A stretch of 64,000 nucleotides of DNA from Paenibacillus dendrobii. Its GTDB lineage: Bacteria > Bacillota > Bacilli > Paenibacillales > Paenibacillaceae. The position numbers were made by a program, and so were the translations under genes. Under the pieces are notes generated by a model, which was not told where the DNA came from, ran no database searches, and worked only from the letters and a program-made list of their open reading frames with translations. The stretch lies in contig NZ_WUBI01000008.1 of assembly GCF_009807035.1 (NCBI RefSeq), positions 1-64,000 of the forward strand. Reading direction: 5' to 3'. Shown piece by piece: positions 29,344-44,001 of the stretch; position 1 is the first letter of the stretch; every line of letters starts with the position of its first letter.

Positions 29344-31428
29344 TTATTCAGCAGAACCTTTGGACTTGGAGATGATCTCTTCAGAGATGTTCTTAGGAAC
29401 CTCTTCATAGTGAGACAGTTCCATGGAGAACACACCGCGTCCTTGGGTACCGGAACGAAGAGTTGTCGAGTATCCGAACATTTCGGACAGAGGCACCTTC
29501 GCACGGATGATTTGAGCACCGGAACGGGAATCCATACCTTCAATCCGTCCACGGCGGGAGTTCAGCATACCCATTACGTCGCCCATGTATTCTTCAGGCA
29601 CGGTAACTTCGACTTTCATGATTGGCTCGAGCAGGACAGGTTTACACTTGTCTTTTGCTGCTTTAAGTGCCATGGAACCGGCAATCTTAAACGCCATTTC
29701 ATTGGAATCGACATCATGGTACGAACCGTCTACGATTGTAGCTTTAACGTCTACAAGCGGGAAGCCGGCGAGGACACCATTTTTCATGGCTTCTTCGATA
29801 CCAGTCAATGCAGGCTGAATGTATTCTCTTGGTACGGAACCACCGACGATCTTGCTGTCGAATGTGCTACCAGTACCTGCTTCGAGAGGTTCGAACTCAA
29901 CCCATACGTGACCGTATTGACCACGACCACCGGACTGACGAACGAATTTACCTTCGACGCGAGCTGGTTGACGGAAGGTTTCACGGTAAGCAACCTGTGG
30001 TTTACCCACGTTGGTTTCTACCTTGAATTCACGACGCATACGGTCAATGATGATGTCGAGGTGAAGTTCACCCATACCAGCCAAGATGGTTTGGCCAGTC
30101 TCTTCATCTGTATGAGCACGCAGCGTAGGATCTTCTTCTGTCAATTTGCCCAAAGCAACGCCCATTTTGTCTTGGTCGGCTTTGGTTTTTGGTTCTACGG
30201 CAATCTCGATAACCGGATCCGGGAAGTTCATGGATTCCAGAATTACCGGAGATTTCTCGTCGCAAAGCGTGTCGCCTGTACCCGTATCTTTCAAACCTAC
30301 GGCAGCTGCAATATCACCGGAGAAAACTTCGCTGATTTCTTGACGGCTGTTCGCATGCATTTGAAGAATACGGCCAATACGTTCGCGTTTGCCTTTTGTT
30401 GCGTTCAATACGTAAGAACCGGATTGAAGAATACCGGAATATACGCGGAAGAACGTCAATTTACCAACGTAAGGGTCAGTCATGATTTTAAATGCCAGAG
30501 CTGCGAACGGCTCTTCATCGGAAGAATGACGTTCAACTTCAGTTCCGTCTTCCAGGTGACCCTGAATGGATGGAACGTCAACAGGAGCTGGCAAGTAATC
30601 GATAACAGCGTCCAGCATCAGCTGAACCCCTTTGTTACGGTAAGAAGAGCCACAGATAACCGGGAAGATCTTAACTTCTACAACACCTTTACGGAGTGCA
30701 GCTTTCAGTTCAGGAATAGTGATTTCTTCACCTTCCAGATACTTCATTGTCAAGTCTTCGTCGAGTTCTGCAACTTTCTCGATCAGTTCTGCGCGAAGCT
30801 CTTCGACTTTGTCTTTGAACTCTGCAGGAACTTCTGTTTCTTCAACATCTTGACCCAGGTCGTCTTTGTACATATACGCCTTTTCTTCAACGATGTCGAT
30901 GATACCTTTGAAATCATTTTCCGCACCGATTGGCAATTGAATTGCAACTGCGTTCGCTTGCAGACGGTCGCGCATATCAGAAACTACGTTCAGATAGTCA
31001 GCACCGATGATATCCATTTTGTTTACATATGCGATCCGTGGTACGCCATAACGGTCAGCCTGTCTCCATACAGTTTCAGACTGAGGTTCAACGCCCTCTT
31101 TCGCACTGAAAACGCCTACTGCCCCATCCAATACACGAAGGGAACGTTCAACTTCAACAGTGAAGTCAACGTGCCCCGGGGTGTCAATAATATTTACGCG
31201 GTGACCTTTCCAAGAAGCGGTCGTCGCAGCGGAAGTAATCGTGATCCCGCGCTCCTGTTCCTGCTCCATCCAGTCCATTGTCGCAGCACCCTCGTGAACT
31301 TCACCGATTTTGTGCGTACGGCCTGTGTAGAACAAGATCCGCTCTGTAGTGGTCGTTTTACCAGCGTCAATATGCGCCATAATCCCGATATTACGTGTAT
31401 TTTTCAAGGAGAACTCTCTTGTCGCCAT
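29344..31428 (-). CDS. fusA: Elongation factor G
   Basis: The translocation GTPase, 694 aa. G1 [13 protein letters not shown], effector [19 protein letters not shown] and NKMD are all present, followed by domains II-V of normal length. No obvious fusidic-acid-type truncation or insertion is seen. AAGGGAG precedes the ATG. It lies between rpsG and tuf in the str operon. Confidence 0.98.
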   Translation of the reverse strand: MATREFSLKNTRNIGIMAHIDAGKTTTTERILFYTGRTHKIGEVHEGAATMDWMEQEQERGITITSAATTASWKGHRVNIIDTPGHVDFTVEVERSLRVLDGAVGVFSAKEGVEPQSETVWRQADRYGVPRIAYVNKMDIIGADYLNVVSDMRDRLQANAVAIQLPIGAENDFKGIIDIVEEKAYMYKDDLGQDVEETEVPAEFKDKVEELRAELIEKVAELDEDLTMKYLEGEEITIPELKAALRKGVVEVKIFPVICGSSYRNKGVQLMLDAVIDYLPAPVDVPSIQGHLEDGTEVERHSSDEEPFAALAFKIMTDPYVGKLTFFRVYSGILQSGSYVLNATKGKRERIGRILQMHANSRQEISEVFSGDIAAAVGLKDTGTGDTLCDEKSPVILESMNFPDPVIEIAVEPKTKADQDKMGVALGKLTEEDPTLRAHTDEETGQTILAGMGELHLDIIIDRMRREFKVETNVGKPQVAYRETFRQPARVEGKFVRQSGGRGQYGHVWVEFEPLEAGTGSTFDSKIVGGSVPREYIQPALTGIEEAMKNGVLAGFPLVDVKATIVDGSYHDVDSNEMAFKIAGSMALKAAKDKCKPVLLEPIMKVEVTVPEEYMGDVMGMLNSRRGRIEGMDSRSGAQIIRAKVPLSEMFGYSTTLRSGTQGRGVFSMELSHYEEVPKNISEEIISKSKGSAE

Positions 31429-31476
31429 GCGAATAGTCTCCCTTCAAAATTGAAGTGTAATATGTTGAACTGAATC

Positions 31477-31947
31477 CTACCAGCGGTAGTGTGCGAACGC
31501 TTTGTTCGCTTCAGCCATTTTGTGTGTATCTTCGCGTTTCTTAACGGAAGCGCCTGTGTTGTTGGAAGCATCGATAATCTCTGCCGCCAAACGCTCTTCC
31601 ATGGTTTTCTCACCGCGGTTGCGGGAGTAGTTTACGAGCCAACGAAGTCCCAAAGCAGTACGTCTCTCTGGTTTTACTTCGATAGGCACCTGGTAGTTTG
31701 CACCGCCGACACGGCGAGCTTTAACTTCCAGAACTGGCATGATATTTTTGATAGCTGCTTCAAATACTTCCATAGGCTCTTTACCTGTACGTTCTTGAAT
31801 CAACTTAAACGAATTGTAAAGAATGCTTTGAGCAACACCTCTTTTACCATCCAGCATAATGCGGTTGATCAGACGAGTAACCAGCTTGCTGTTGTAGACC
31901 GGATCTGGCAACACGTCTCTTTTGGTAACTGGACCTTTGCGTGGCAT
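31477..31947 (-). CDS. rpsG: 30S ribosomal protein S7
   Basis: The 30S head assembly initiator that contacts E-site tRNA and mRNA. It is 156 aa, starting [16 protein letters not shown] and ending [11 protein letters not shown]. In enterobacteria S7 represses the str operon; whether that holds here is unknown. Confidence 0.98.
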   Translation of the reverse strand: MPRKGPVTKRDVLPDPVYNSKLVTRLINRIMLDGKRGVAQSILYNSFKLIQERTGKEPMEVFEAAIKNIMPVLEVKARRVGGANYQVPIEVKPERRTALGLRWLVNYSRNRGEKTMEERLAAEIIDASNNTGASVKKREDTHKMAEANKAFAHYRW

Positions 31948-31989
31948 GGATATCCCCCTTTCTTATGTCATGAATTCATATAGGATTTA

Positions 31990-32412
31990 TTACGATTTTT
32001 TAGCTTTTGGACGCTTAGCGCCGTATTTGGAACGAGCCTGCATACGGTTGTTCACACCAGCTGTATCAAGTGCGCCGCGAACGATGTGGTAACGTACACC
32101 CGGAAGGTCTTTTACCCGTCCACCGCGAACCAATACCACGCTGTGCTCTTGCAGGTTATGTCCGATCCCCGGAATGTAAGCTGTCACCTCAATGCGGTTC
32201 GTCAAGCGAACACGGGCATATTTACGAAGTGCGGAGTTCGGTTTTTTCGGAGTCATTGTACCTACACGGGTACAAACTCCACGTTTTTGAGGAGCGCTCA
32301 AATCCGTATCTTCACGCTTCAAAGCGTTATATCCTTTCTGCAGAGCAGGGGATTTCGATTTGTAGATTTTTGCTTGACGTCCTTTGCGAACCAGTTGGTT
32401 AATTGTTGGCAT
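31990..32412 (-). CDS. rpsL: 30S ribosomal protein S12
   Basis: The decoding-centre protein of the 30S. It is 140 aa from [13 protein letters not shown], the start set by AAGGGGG 8 nt upstream. The streptomycin-relevant segments [11 protein letters not shown] and [10 protein letters not shown] carry the wild-type lysines, so no resistance substitution is evident. It is the first ribosomal gene after rplGB in the str operon. Confidence 0.98.
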   Translation of the reverse strand: MPTINQLVRKGRQAKIYKSKSPALQKGYNALKREDTDLSAPQKRGVCTRVGTMTPKKPNSALRKYARVRLTNRIEVTAYIPGIGHNLQEHSVVLVRGGRVKDLPGVRYHIVRGALDTAGVNNRMQARSKYGAKRPKAKKS

Positions 32413-32579
32413 TCTAGCCACCCCCTTCCAATATAATTATTCTCGTTACAAACCTTGTTTTAAGTCCACAGACCCAGGCGGTTCATAAAAGAACAAATGA
32501 AAAGTTTTTGCCGAGAGAAGTTGACCCTTCTCTAACAAAAACGTTTCTTACAGATTGAACTTACGTTCATTCCATATCA

Positions 32580-32831
32580 CTATGGTTTAATGATGGCAGC
32601 CATGGCTGCTCCCACTTCAATGCCGCATGCTTTACCCAAATGTTCCATGGTGTCCACATAGGTGATCTTTACGCCGTGCTTGCTGCACAGGCCTTCAATC
32701 TTTGAAATGAGCCGGGATTCCGCATCTTCGGCTACATAAACTTCAGCAGCCTGGCCCAACTCCACAAGCTTCATGGTTTGTTTGGCCCCAATCTTTACAT
32801 GAGCGTCCTGTAATCCTTTATCATTAGACAT
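32580..32831 (-). CDS. rplGB: L7Ae-family kink-turn binding protein (YbxF-like)
   Basis: An 83-aa member of the L7Ae/L30e family, positioned between rpoC and rpsL exactly as ybxF (rplGB) is in B. subtilis. The family binds kink-turn RNA; B. subtilis YbxF associates with ribosomes, with an unsettled role. It contains the fold's KLVELGQAAEVYVAEDA and GVKITYV segments. It is the first gene after the str promoter, and GGAGG precedes the ATG. Confidence 0.9.
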   Translation of the reverse strand: MSNDKGLQDAHVKIGAKQTMKLVELGQAAEVYVAEDAESRLISKIEGLCSKHGVKITYVDTMEHLGKACGIEVGAAMAAIIKP

Positions 32832-32884
32832 CTTTTACGATTCCTCCAAAAGCACAGGGGTGTTACTACTCACGCACCTTTGAT

Positions 32885-32913
32885 ATATTAGCACCTGCAC
32901 TGAGCGATGTCAA
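32885..32913 (-). promoter_or_regulatory. str operon promoter
   Basis: Minus strand: consensus -35 TTGACA (32908-32913), 17-bp spacer, -10 TAATAT (32885-32890), 50 nt ahead of rplGB. It drives rplGB-rpsL-rpsG-fusA-tuf. Confidence 0.85.
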
Positions 32914-33049
32914 GAACATCAGTTATTAATTTTCGCTATACAAATGAAAATAAAGATTAAATCTGTTACCTCGTGCACAGTTAATCGACCATGAAGATGG
33001 AAGAACATACATTATTTCATTTCATAGTTGAAATTGATAGAAAAGGTTC

Positions 33050-33084
33050 TGCGAAGGCAGTCGGCTATAGCGGCCGCCCTCGCA
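33050..33084 (-). terminator. Likely terminator or attenuator after rpoC
   Basis: Minus strand TGCGAGGGCGG pairs with CTGCCTTCGCA (11 bp, two wobbles) around a loop containing GCTATAGC, 22 nt after the rpoC stop. The downstream run is CCTTTTCTATC, so the U-tract is weak. Confidence 0.55.
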
Positions 33085-33106
33085 AAAGGCTCTCCATATT
33101 CTTGAC

Positions 33107-36100
33107 TTATTCTACAGACGCAGTTTCCAATTCCTTAGAGCTGTCATTCTCAGCATTCGGGTCATCGAATTTGACGCTGCGGTAGCGGTTCATACCTGTA
33201 CCTGCAGGAATCAATTTACCGATAATGACATTTTCTTTCAGGCCGAGCAACTGGTCGACTTTGCCTTTGATGGCAGCGTCAGTCAGTACGCGCGTTGTTT
33301 CCTGGAAGGATGCCGCAGACAAGAACGAATCAGTTTCCAAAGATGCTTTGGTGATACCTAGCAGGACAGGTTTGGCCACAGCCGGTTCCTTGCCGCTCAG
33401 GATCGCTTCTTTGTTCGCTGCTTCGTATTCATGCATGTCACTGAAGGATCCAGGCAGAAGCGGAGTATCACCGGCATCAACAATCCGGATCTTACGCAGC
33501 ATCTGTTTGATCATCACTTCGACGTGCTTGTCGTTGATTTCTACGCCCTGGTTCCGGTATACGCGCTGAACTTCCTGAAGGATATAGTTCTGCACGCCGC
33601 GGATGCCTTTGATGCGCAGCATTTCTTTAGGGTCGATCGAACCTTCGGTAAGCTCATCGCCAGCTTCGATTTCCTGTCCTTCGCTTACGCGCAGACGGGA
33701 ACCGTAAGTAACGGAGTAAGTTTTCGTTTCCGCTTCGCCTTGAACCTCGATTTCACGACGGTCCTTGCCTTCACGGATTTCTTTAACTACGCCATCAATT
33801 TCACTGATCGTTGCTTGACCTTTCGGATTTCGAGCTTCAAACAATTCCTGAATACGCGGAAGACCTTGAGTGATATCGTCACCGGCTACACCACCAGTAT
33901 GGAACGTACGCATGGTGAGCTGGGTTCCTGGTTCACCGATGGATTGAGCGGCGATAATGCCGACTGCTTCACCGATTTCCACGAATTTACCTGTTGCCAG
34001 GTTGCGTCCATAGCACTTCTTACATACACCGTGACGAGCACGGCAGCTGAGTACAGAACGGATTTGCAGTTTGGTTACGCCGGAATCCACGATCAGGTTC
34101 GCTTTATCCGAATCGATCAGCTCGTTGCGATTAACCAGGATTTCCTTGGTTTTCGGATGACGAACGGTTTCGAAACAGTAGCGTCCTTCGATACGGTCGT
34201 ATAGATCCTCGATAACCTCTTTACCGTCTTGAATACGGCTGACGGTGAAGCCTTTATCGGTACCGCAGTCTTCCTCACGCACAATCACATCTTGGGCAAC
34301 GTCAACCAGACGACGAGTCAAGTAACCGGAGTCAGCGGTACGAAGTGCTGTATCCGCCAGACCTTTCCGCGCGCCGTGTGTAGACAGGAAGTACTCGAGG
34401 ACCGTCAGTCCTTCACGGAAGTTCGATTTGATCGGGAGTTCGATGATCCGACCCGATGGGTTGGCCATCAGACCCCGCATACCACCGAGCTGGGTGATCT
34501 GCGATTTGTTACCCCGTGCTTTGGAGTCGACCATGAGCATGATGGAGTTGAAGCGATCCATCGATTTCATGAGGACTTCCGTAATATCGTCTTTGGCTTT
34601 AGACCAAATATCGATAACACGGTCATAGCGTTCTTCGTTGGTAATCAGACCACGACGATATTGGTTTGTTACAACCGCTACCTTGTCGTCAGATTCCTTC
34701 AGAATCGCTTGTTTCTCTTCCGGTACGATTACGTCGGATACCGCAACCGTCACGCCGGCACGAGTAGAGTATGTGAACCCGAGCTGTTTGATTTTATCCA
34801 AAATAACGGAAGTTTCCGTTGTATGGTAAATTTCGAAGCAGCGGGCAATGATTTGACCCAGATATTCTTTACCAACAGCGTTGCTGATTGGAAGCTGGTT
34901 CAGGCTTTCACGGATGTCAGTACCCTTTTCATACACGAAATATTTCTCAGGCGTACCGTTGAATAGATTGTCGCGGGTTGCTTCGTTAATGTACGGGAAG
35001 CTGCTTGGGAAAATCTCGTTGAAAATGATACGTCCAACCGTCGTCAAAAGCATTGCTTCTTGCTGCTTATCCGTAAAGCTGGTTTTACCCAAAGCCTTAA
35101 CAGGAATAGCTACACGAGCATGCAGACCAGCGGAACCGCGTTGATAAGCAGATACTGCTTCGTTAACGGTACGCAGAATCATGCCGCTGCCCTTCTCTTC
35201 CTTGTTGTCCATCGTCAGATAGAAGGAACCAAGGACCATATCCTGGGAAGGAGTAACGACTGGTTTACCGTCTTTAGGGTTCAGGATGTTACCGGATGCC
35301 AACATGAGAATGCGTGCTTCCGCCTGAGCTTCGGCAGACAACGGAACGTGAACCGCCATTTGGTCACCGTCAAAGTCGGCATTGTATGCCGTACATACGA
35401 GCGGGTGAAGACGAATCGCGTGTCCTTCAACCAGAATTGGTTCGAAAGCTTGAATACCCAAACGGTGAAGCGTCGGTGCGCGGTTCAGCAGTACTGGATG
35501 TTCCTTGATGACTTCTTCAAGCACATCCCATACTTCCGGACTTACACGTTCCACTTTACGTTTAGCACTCTTGATATTATGAGCAAGGCCTTTATTGACC
35601 AATTCTTTCATGACAAACGGCTTGAACAATTCCAGCGCCATTTTCTTAGGCAGACCGCATTGGTACATTTTCAGGTACGGTCCAACGACGATAACGGAAC
35701 GACCGGAGTAGTCAACACGTTTACCCAGCAAGTTCTGACGGAAACGTCCTTGTTTACCTTTCAGCATATGGCTGAGGGATTTGAGAGGACGGTTACCCGG
35801 ACCCGTTACAGGACGTCCACGACGACCGTTATCGATCAAGGCGTCAACAGCTTCCTGCAGCATACGTTTTTCATTCTGCACGATGATGTCAGGCGCGCCC
35901 AAGTCGAGCAGGCGTTTCAGACGATTGTTACGGTTGATTACACGGCGATACAGGTCATTCAGGTCAGACGTTGCAAAACGTCCGCCGTCCAGCTGTACCA
36001 TCGGACGGAGTTCCGGAGGAATAACCGGAAGAACGTCCATAATCATCCATTCGGGTTTGTTGCCGGAATTACGGAATGCTTCAATGACTTCAAGGCGTTT

Positions 36101-36721
36101 GATCGCACGGTTACGGCGTTGGCCTTGAGCAGTACGAAGCTCTTCTTTCAGAAATTCCAATTCTTTTTCAACATCGAGGTCCTGAAGAAGCTTTTTGATG
36201 GCTTCCGCACCCATGCCTGCTTGGAATCCGTAGCCGTATTTTTCACGGTAGCTGCGATATTCTTTTTCAGACAGGAGTTGTTTCTTTTCCAGAGGCGTAT
36301 CTCCTGGATCGGTTACAACATAAGATGCAAAATAGATAATCTCTTCCAGAGATCTTGGAGACATATCCAAAGCGAGACCCATCCGGCTCGGAATGCCTTT
36401 GAAGTACCAGATATGGGATACAGGAGCTGCCAGCTCGATATGACCCATCCGTTCGCGGCGAACTTTCGCGCGGGTAACTTCTACGCCGCAACGGTCGCAG
36501 ACAACGCCTTTATAACGGACACGCTTATACTTACCGCAATGGCATTCCCAGTCTTTTTGCGGTCCAAAAATACGTTCGCAGAACAGGCCCTCTTTCTCCG
36601 GTTTCAGCGTACGGTAATTAATGGTTTCCGGTTTTTTTACTTCTCCGCGGGACCATGAACGAATTTTTTCCGGGGATGCAAGCCCGATTTTCATGAATTC
36701 GAAATTGTTTACGTCCAACAA
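33107..36721 (-). CDS. rpoC: RNA polymerase beta' subunit
   Basis: A catalytic subunit of 1204 aa. An N-terminal zinc ribbon is formed by CHCGKYK and CDRCGVE, the active-site magnesium motif is NADFDGDQ, and the bridge-helix/trigger-loop region [16 protein letters not shown] is present. The start is TTG, with AGGAGGG 7 nt upstream, giving the same N-terminus as B. subtilis (LDVNNFE). It follows rpoB by 78 nt. Confidence 0.98.
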   Translation of the reverse strand: MLDVNNFEFMKIGLASPEKIRSWSRGEVKKPETINYRTLKPEKEGLFCERIFGPQKDWECHCGKYKRVRYKGVVCDRCGVEVTRAKVRRERMGHIELAAPVSHIWYFKGIPSRMGLALDMSPRSLEEIIYFASYVVTDPGDTPLEKKQLLSEKEYRSYREKYGYGFQAGMGAEAIKKLLQDLDVEKELEFLKEELRTAQGQRRNRAIKRLEVIEAFRNSGNKPEWMIMDVLPVIPPELRPMVQLDGGRFATSDLNDLYRRVINRNNRLKRLLDLGAPDIIVQNEKRMLQEAVDALIDNGRRGRPVTGPGNRPLKSLSHMLKGKQGRFRQNLLGKRVDYSGRSVIVVGPYLKMYQCGLPKKMALELFKPFVMKELVNKGLAHNIKSAKRKVERVSPEVWDVLEEVIKEHPVLLNRAPTLHRLGIQAFEPILVEGHAIRLHPLVCTAYNADFDGDQMAVHVPLSAEAQAEARILMLASGNILNPKDGKPVVTPSQDMVLGSFYLTMDNKEEKGSGMILRTVNEAVSAYQRGSAGLHARVAIPVKALGKTSFTDKQQEAMLLTTVGRIIFNEIFPSSFPYINEATRDNLFNGTPEKYFVYEKGTDIRESLNQLPISNAVGKEYLGQIIARCFEIYHTTETSVILDKIKQLGFTYSTRAGVTVAVSDVIVPEEKQAILKESDDKVAVVTNQYRRGLITNEERYDRVIDIWSKAKDDITEVLMKSMDRFNSIMLMVDSKARGNKSQITQLGGMRGLMANPSGRIIELPIKSNFREGLTVLEYFLSTHGARKGLADTALRTADSGYLTRRLVDVAQDVIVREEDCGTDKGFTVSRIQDGKEVIEDLYDRIEGRYCFETVRHPKTKEILVNRNELIDSDKANLIVDSGVTKLQIRSVLSCRARHGVCKKCYGRNLATGKFVEIGEAVGIIAAQSIGEPGTQLTMRTFHTGGVAGDDITQGLPRIQELFEARNPKGQATISEIDGVVKEIREGKDRREIEVQGEAETKTYSVTYGSRLRVSEGQEIEAGDELTEGSIDPKEMLRIKGIRGVQNYILQEVQRVYRNQGVEINDKHVEVMIKQMLRKIRIVDAGDTPLLPGSFSDMHEYEAANKEAILSGKEPAVAKPVLLGITKASLETDSFLSAASFQETTRVLTDAAIKGKVDQLLGLKENVIIGKLIPAGTGMNRYRSVKFDDPNAENDSSKELETASVE

Positions 36722-36799
36722 GGAGCAACCCTCCTAGTCCTATTGTTTTAATCCGTGAATGAGGCAGACGGGTTAGCCCCGTCCGCCATAATCACGAAC

Positions 36800-40345
<3,546 letters not shown>

Positions 40346-40702
40346 CTTTAACTCACCCCTCATGTCTACTCACTTCAAAAATTGATTGCGAACCTCTGTT
40401 TGGAACCTTATAATGGATTCATGCAGAGGATTCATCCACAAATAAAGAAAAGCCCTTACCCGAATGCTTTCGAACAAAGAGCAACTTATCCATGGTCTTC
40501 CTAACTAAACACGGAAGTGACTTCATATCCTGTAGATTTGCCCAAAATGTACATATTATACGTGAACATGCCCTCGTTTATGCATTTCTCCGCATAAAAA
40601 CTATTGACATTTCAGTCAACTAAAGACAAGAAGCCTATCCTAATACTGACATTTTATAATAATATCACATCAGCAATTTCAAGTCAATAGTCCTATTGCG
40701 CA
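40346..40702 (-). promoter_or_regulatory. rpoBC promoter and ~310-nt leader
   Basis: This 357-nt gap contains a strong minus-strand promoter: -35 TTGACT (40682-40687), 17-bp spacer, -10 TATTAT (40659-40664). The long leader before rpoB holds the palindrome TTGACTGAAATGTCAA (40604-40619) and a second TATAAT-like box near 40555 without a good -35. No protein or known RNA family was recognised in the leader. Its length suggests post-initiation control of RNA polymerase synthesis. Confidence 0.65.
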
Positions 40703-41308
40703 TTATTGAAAAGTTTTTGTAGCTTTAAAAATCCGGTAACCTTTATCCTTCGTTACTTCATCAACACGTCCAAACAAACTTTCCAATTTCGCTTTTGCGG
40801 ATGGCGCGCCCTGTTTCTTCTGAATGACGACCCATAGCGTACCCCCATCGCGTAGATGCTCGTACGCCTGCTCGAAAATCGCATGCACGGTGTCTTTACC
40901 GGCTCGGATGGGCGGATTCGTCAGCACGACATCGAAACTCTTCCCTTTCACAGCCGCCAATACATCGCTTTCCAAAATGGTTACATTCAGAATGCCGTTC
41001 AGCTTCGCATTTTCTTTGGCTAATTCCACCGCACGAGAATTCACATCAAGCATGGTCACATGACCATCACCGGAAAGTCTCGCCGCCGTAAAACCAATCG
41101 GACCATAGCCGCAGCCGACATCCAGGACATCCGCATTGTCCGGAATTTCCATCGCCTCGATCAAGACCTTACTGCCATAGTCAACGCCTTTTTTCGAAAA
41201 AACACCTGCATCGCTGATGAATCGGAAGGTTTGGCCGCGAAGATGCTCTTCCAGCTGACGCCGGTCATGGCTGGCTTCCGGCTGATTCGAATAGTAATGC
41301 TGTGACAT
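40703..41308 (-). CDS. ybxB: RsmC/RlmG-type class I methyltransferase (YbxB)
   Basis: A 201-aa SAM-dependent methyltransferase with motif I DVGCGYGPIG (about 62-71) and the RNA/protein N-methylase motif TNPPIRAGK. It lies between rplL and rpoB, the slot of B. subtilis ybxB. The family methylates guanines in rRNA (RsmC G1207, RlmG G1835); the exact target here is unproven. It lies after the rplJL terminator, so expression probably depends on read-through. Confidence 0.85.
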   Translation of the reverse strand: MSQHYYSNQPEASHDRRQLEEHLRGQTFRFISDAGVFSKKGVDYGSKVLIEAMEIPDNADVLDVGCGYGPIGFTAARLSGDGHVTMLDVNSRAVELAKENAKLNGILNVTILESDVLAAVKGKSFDVVLTNPPIRAGKDTVHAIFEQAYEHLRDGGTLWVVIQKKQGAPSAKAKLESLFGRVDEVTKDKGYRIFKATKTFQ

Positions 41309-41391
41309 GCTTTCCCTCCGTATCCTGGTCTTGTATTCACAGAATTCCCCGTTCTGTTGGTGTTCAGACTCAGGGGGATGCTCGTTTACAA

Positions 41392-41425
41392 AAACAAACC
41401 CCTTGAAGGATCAAGGGGTTTGTTA
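41392..41425 (-). terminator. Terminator after rplL
   Basis: Perfect 14-bp stem AACAAACCCCTTGA/TCAAGGGGTTTGTT with a 4-nt loop, followed by TTTG on the minus strand. It lies about 25 nt past rplL. Confidence 0.9.
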
Positions 41426-41449
41426 TGTCTGGAGCTGCTTAAGAAGGAA

Positions 41450-41815
41450 TTACTTCACTTCTACAGAAGCACCTGCTTCTTCCAATTTAGCTTTAACGGA
41501 TTCAGCTTCTTCTTTACCCACTTTTTCTTTGAGTGGTTTTGGTGCGTTGTCAACGAGGTCTTTAGCTTCTTTCAAGCCAAGGCCAGTGATTTCGCGAACT
41601 GCTTTGATAACGTTGATTTTGGAAGCACCAGCGCTAGTCAAGATTACGTCGAATTCGGATTGCTCTTCAGCTTCAGCTGCGCCAGCGCCGCCGCCTACCA
41701 TAGCTACTGGAGCTGCAGCAGTTACGCCGAATTCTTCTTCGATTGCTTTAACAAGATCGTTCAGTTCCAATACAGTCATACCTTTGATTGCTTCCAAGAT
41801 TTGCTCTTTACTCAT
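41450..41815 (-). CDS. rplL: 50S ribosomal protein L7/L12
   Basis: The stalk protein that recruits translational GTPases, present in multiple dimers bound to L10. The 121 aa comprise an N-terminal dimerisation helix, an Ala/Gly hinge ([19 protein letters not shown]) and a C-terminal domain with [20 protein letters not shown]. It follows rplJ and precedes a strong terminator. Confidence 0.98.
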   Translation of the reverse strand: MSKEQILEAIKGMTVLELNDLVKAIEEEFGVTAAAPVAMVGGGAGAAEAEEQSEFDVILTSAGASKINVIKAVREITGLGLKEAKDLVDNAPKPLKEKVGKEEAESVKAKLEEAGASVEVK

Positions 41816-41884
41816 GGTTGAACCTCCATTTTATAATTAAAGTTTTTTGTGTTTGTACTTCATACTGCAGGAAGAATCAGATGC

Positions 41885-42388
41885 TTACGCGCCTTGTTCT
41901 TCTTTCTCTGCAACGGCTTTAACTGCAAGCGCGAAGTTGCGCATAGGAGCTTGAAGCACGCTGAGGAGCATGGAAAGGAGACCTTCGCGGGATGGCAGTT
42001 CTGCCAGCGCTTTAACTTGGTCAACGCCAACTACACGGCCTTCGACCACGCCACCTTTCAATTTCAATGCGTCGTTCTTCTTAGCAAAATCGTTAAGGAT
42101 TTTAGCTGGAGCTACGGCGTCATCCGCACTGAAAGCAATCGCTGTAGGACCGGTCAATACTTCGTCCAGTTCTGTCAGCTCAGCAGCAGCGGTAGCGCGA
42201 CGCAGCAATGTGTTTTTCAACACTTGGAATTCAACGCCAGCTTCACGAAGCTGCTTACGCAGTTCAGTCACCTGGGAAACGTTCAATCCGCGGTAGTCAG
42301 CTACAACAGTCGTTGCGCTATCGCGCAATTTAGCCGTTACAGCATCTACTGCTTCTTGTTTCGCTTGAATCACTTTTGCGTTTGCCAT
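41885..42388 (-). CDS. rplJ: 50S ribosomal protein L10
   Basis: The stalk base that binds 23S rRNA and carries L7/L12. It is 167 aa, with the conserved [20 protein letters not shown] segment. AGGAGGTG precedes the ATG. Expression is probably autoregulated through the L10 leader immediately upstream. Confidence 0.98.
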   Translation of the reverse strand: MANAKVIQAKQEAVDAVTAKLRDSATTVVADYRGLNVSQVTELRKQLREAGVEFQVLKNTLLRRATAAAELTELDEVLTGPTAIAFSADDAVAPAKILNDFAKKNDALKLKGGVVEGRVVGVDQVKALAELPSREGLLSMLLSVLQAPMRNFALAVKAVAEKEEQGA

Positions 42389-42511
42389 GTCTACACCTCC
42401 TGAAAAATTTCACTGCCTCCGCATTCGGATCATTCCGAATTGCCAGGGCATTTTGTAATAGCTCGGACGAAAAGTTCTGAACATTCTCATCCTCTACTAG
42501 TTCAAGGCAAG

Positions 42512-42650
42512 TAAAAAGCCTCCGTAGAATCACGAAGGCCTGATGAATGATGATTGTCCGAAATAGTTCCGTTCAATTATCTATATTCTATCACAACACC
42601 TCGGTAGGAAATTAAGCCTTTAGGGGCACCTACTGTCTACGGTAAGCATA
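42512..42650 (-). promoter_or_regulatory. Ribosomal L10 leader with attenuator
   Basis: The rplJ leader contains ACCGTAGACAGTAGGTGC and later TTCCTACCGAGGTG, the conserved blocks of the Bacillales L10 leader. A terminator-like hairpin GCCTTCGTG/TACGGAGGC followed by TTTTTA (42512-42540) comes next. L10(L12)4 binding is thought to favour termination. The call rests on block similarity and position. Confidence 0.8.
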
Positions 42651-42689
42651 TTCAACTTTAACGGTCAGCTGTTTTGCAACAACTTTTAC

Positions 42690-42718
42690 AGAATATCAGA
42701 TATCGTGACAGAAGTCAA
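42690..42718 (-). promoter_or_regulatory. Promoter for rplJ-rplL
   Basis: Minus strand: -35 TTGACT (42713-42718), 17-bp spacer, -10 TATTCT (42690-42695), just past the rplA stop and ahead of the L10 leader. Confidence 0.75.
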
Positions 42719-42727
42719 CGACATTTA

Positions 42728-43420
42728 TTATCTGTAGGAAGCTGTGCTCACGCGTGCGCTTGGGCCCATCGTCGAGGATACTGCGATCCCTTTCAGATAA
42801 ACACCTTTTGCAGCAGCCGGTTTAGCACGGTTGAGTGCGTCGATGAGAGCTTTAAGGTTCTCATTCAGTTGAGTCGCATCAAAGGATACTTTGCCGATTG
42901 GAGCGTGAATTTGACCTGCTTTGTCCAGACGGTATTCGATTTTACCAGCTTTGATTTCTTGAACAGCTTTGGAAACATCGAATGTAACTGTACCTGCTTT
43001 AGGGTTAGGCATGAGGCCTTTACCACCGAGCAGACGACCCAGTTTACCGACTTCGCTCATCATATCAGGTGTAGCTACGCAGACATCGAATTCGAACCAG
43101 CCTTGTTGGATTTTGTTGATCATGTCTTGATCGCCAACATAATCCGCGCCAGCCGCTTCCGCTTCCTTCGCTTTTTCACCTTTTGCAAATACCAGTACAC
43201 GTTGTGTTTTGCCTGTGCCGTGAGGCAGGACAACAACACCACGAACAGCCTGATCTTGTTTACGCGGGTCTACACCCAAACGTACTGCAACTTCAACGGT
43301 TTCGTCGAATTTTGCTGTCGCAGCCTTTTTCACAAGGTCAACGGCTTCTGCTGGTTCGTAAAATGTTTCGCTGTCAATCAACTTGGCAGCTTCAACATAT
43401 TTCTTACCATGTTTCGCCAT
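42728..43420 (-). CDS. rplA: 50S ribosomal protein L1
   Basis: The mobile L1 stalk protein that handles deacylated tRNA, and a known translational repressor of its own operon in other bacteria. It is 230 aa with [14 protein letters not shown] and the [10 protein letters not shown] signature. A GGAGG site precedes the ATG. An L1-target-like motif lies in its leader (43436-43461). Confidence 0.98.
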   Translation of the reverse strand: MAKHGKKYVEAAKLIDSETFYEPAEAVDLVKKAATAKFDETVEVAVRLGVDPRKQDQAVRGVVVLPHGTGKTQRVLVFAKGEKAKEAEAAGADYVGDQDMINKIQQGWFEFDVCVATPDMMSEVGKLGRLLGGKGLMPNPKAGTVTFDVSKAVQEIKAGKIEYRLDKAGQIHAPIGKVSFDATQLNENLKALIDALNRAKPAAAKGVYLKGIAVSSTMGPSARVSTASYR

Positions 43421-43435
43421 GTTTGTTCCTCCTTT

Positions 43436-43484
43436 GTGGTTTTAACGGAAATTCCTCCCACTTGTGCCGGTCACGTTTGACCGG
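43436..43484 (-). promoter_or_regulatory. Putative L1-binding motif and hairpin before rplA
   Basis: Minus strand GTGGGAGG, then CCGTTAA, closing with ACCAC (43436-43461), repeats the arrangement found before rplK. Just upstream is a hairpin CCGGTCA/TGACCGG with a 4-nt loop (43467-43484). Together they suggest L1-mediated translational control of rplA; this is inferred. Confidence 0.5.
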
Positions 43485-43507
43485 TTGTCGCAGAAAAACC
43501 GAAATAA

Positions 43508-43933
43508 TTAGTCTTCGATATTGATACCCATAGAGCGGGCAGTACCTTCAACCATACGCATAGCAGCTTCAACGGAAGCAGCGTTAAGGTCAGGCATTTT
43601 AGTTTCAGCAATTTCACGAACAGCGCTACGTTTTACCGTTGCCACCTTTTTCTTGTTAGGTTCGCCGGAACCCTTCTCGATTTTTGCAGCTACGCGAAGC
43701 AGAACTGCAGCCGGTGGAGTTTTAGTGATAAACGTAAAGGAGCGATCTTCAAATACCGAGATTTCAACCGGAATAATCAGACCCGCTTGATCAGCAGTAC
43801 GAGCGTTGAATTCTTTACAGAATGCCATGATGTTGACACCTGCTTGACCCAATGCTGGACCTACTGGCGGTGCTGGATTCGCTTTACCTGCAGGGATTTG
43901 CAGTTTCACCATTTTGATTACCTTTTTTGCCAT
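43508..43933 (-). CDS. rplK: 50S ribosomal protein L11
   Basis: A GTPase-centre protein needed for RelA activation and the target of thiopeptides. The 141 aa have N-terminal [17 protein letters not shown] with the conserved prolines intact. The start at 43933 has AAGGAGG 8 nt upstream; six further codons upstream are open but non-conserved. It is followed by rplA. Confidence 0.98.
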   Translation of the reverse strand: MAKKVIKMVKLQIPAGKANPAPPVGPALGQAGVNIMAFCKEFNARTADQAGLIIPVEISVFEDRSFTFITKTPPAAVLLRVAAKIEKGSGEPNKKKVATVKRSAVREIAETKMPDLNAASVEAAMRMVEGTARSMGINIED

Positions 43934-43953
43934 GTAAGACACCTCCTTCAAAA

Positions 43954-43984
43954 GTGGTTAACGGGACTAGGTTGCCCCTCCCAC
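43954..43984 (-). promoter_or_regulatory. Putative L1-binding motif before rplK
   Basis: Minus strand GTGGGAGGGG, then TCCCGTTAACCAC, in the 68-nt leader of rplK. The outer arms GTGG/CCAC and inner GGGA/TCCC can pair. It shares GTGGGAGG, CCGTTAA and ACCAC with the element before rplA. Confidence 0.5.
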
Positions 43985-44001
43985 AAGAAACCCGAAGAAA
44001 T

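Noticed and set aside
29311-31473. 720-codon plus-strand open frame opposite fusA
   Set aside because: It is the antisense shadow of fusA, caused by biased codon use; no SD and a nonsense Phe/Arg/Thr-rich product. The same applies to long antisense frames over rpoB, rpoC, rplB and clpC.
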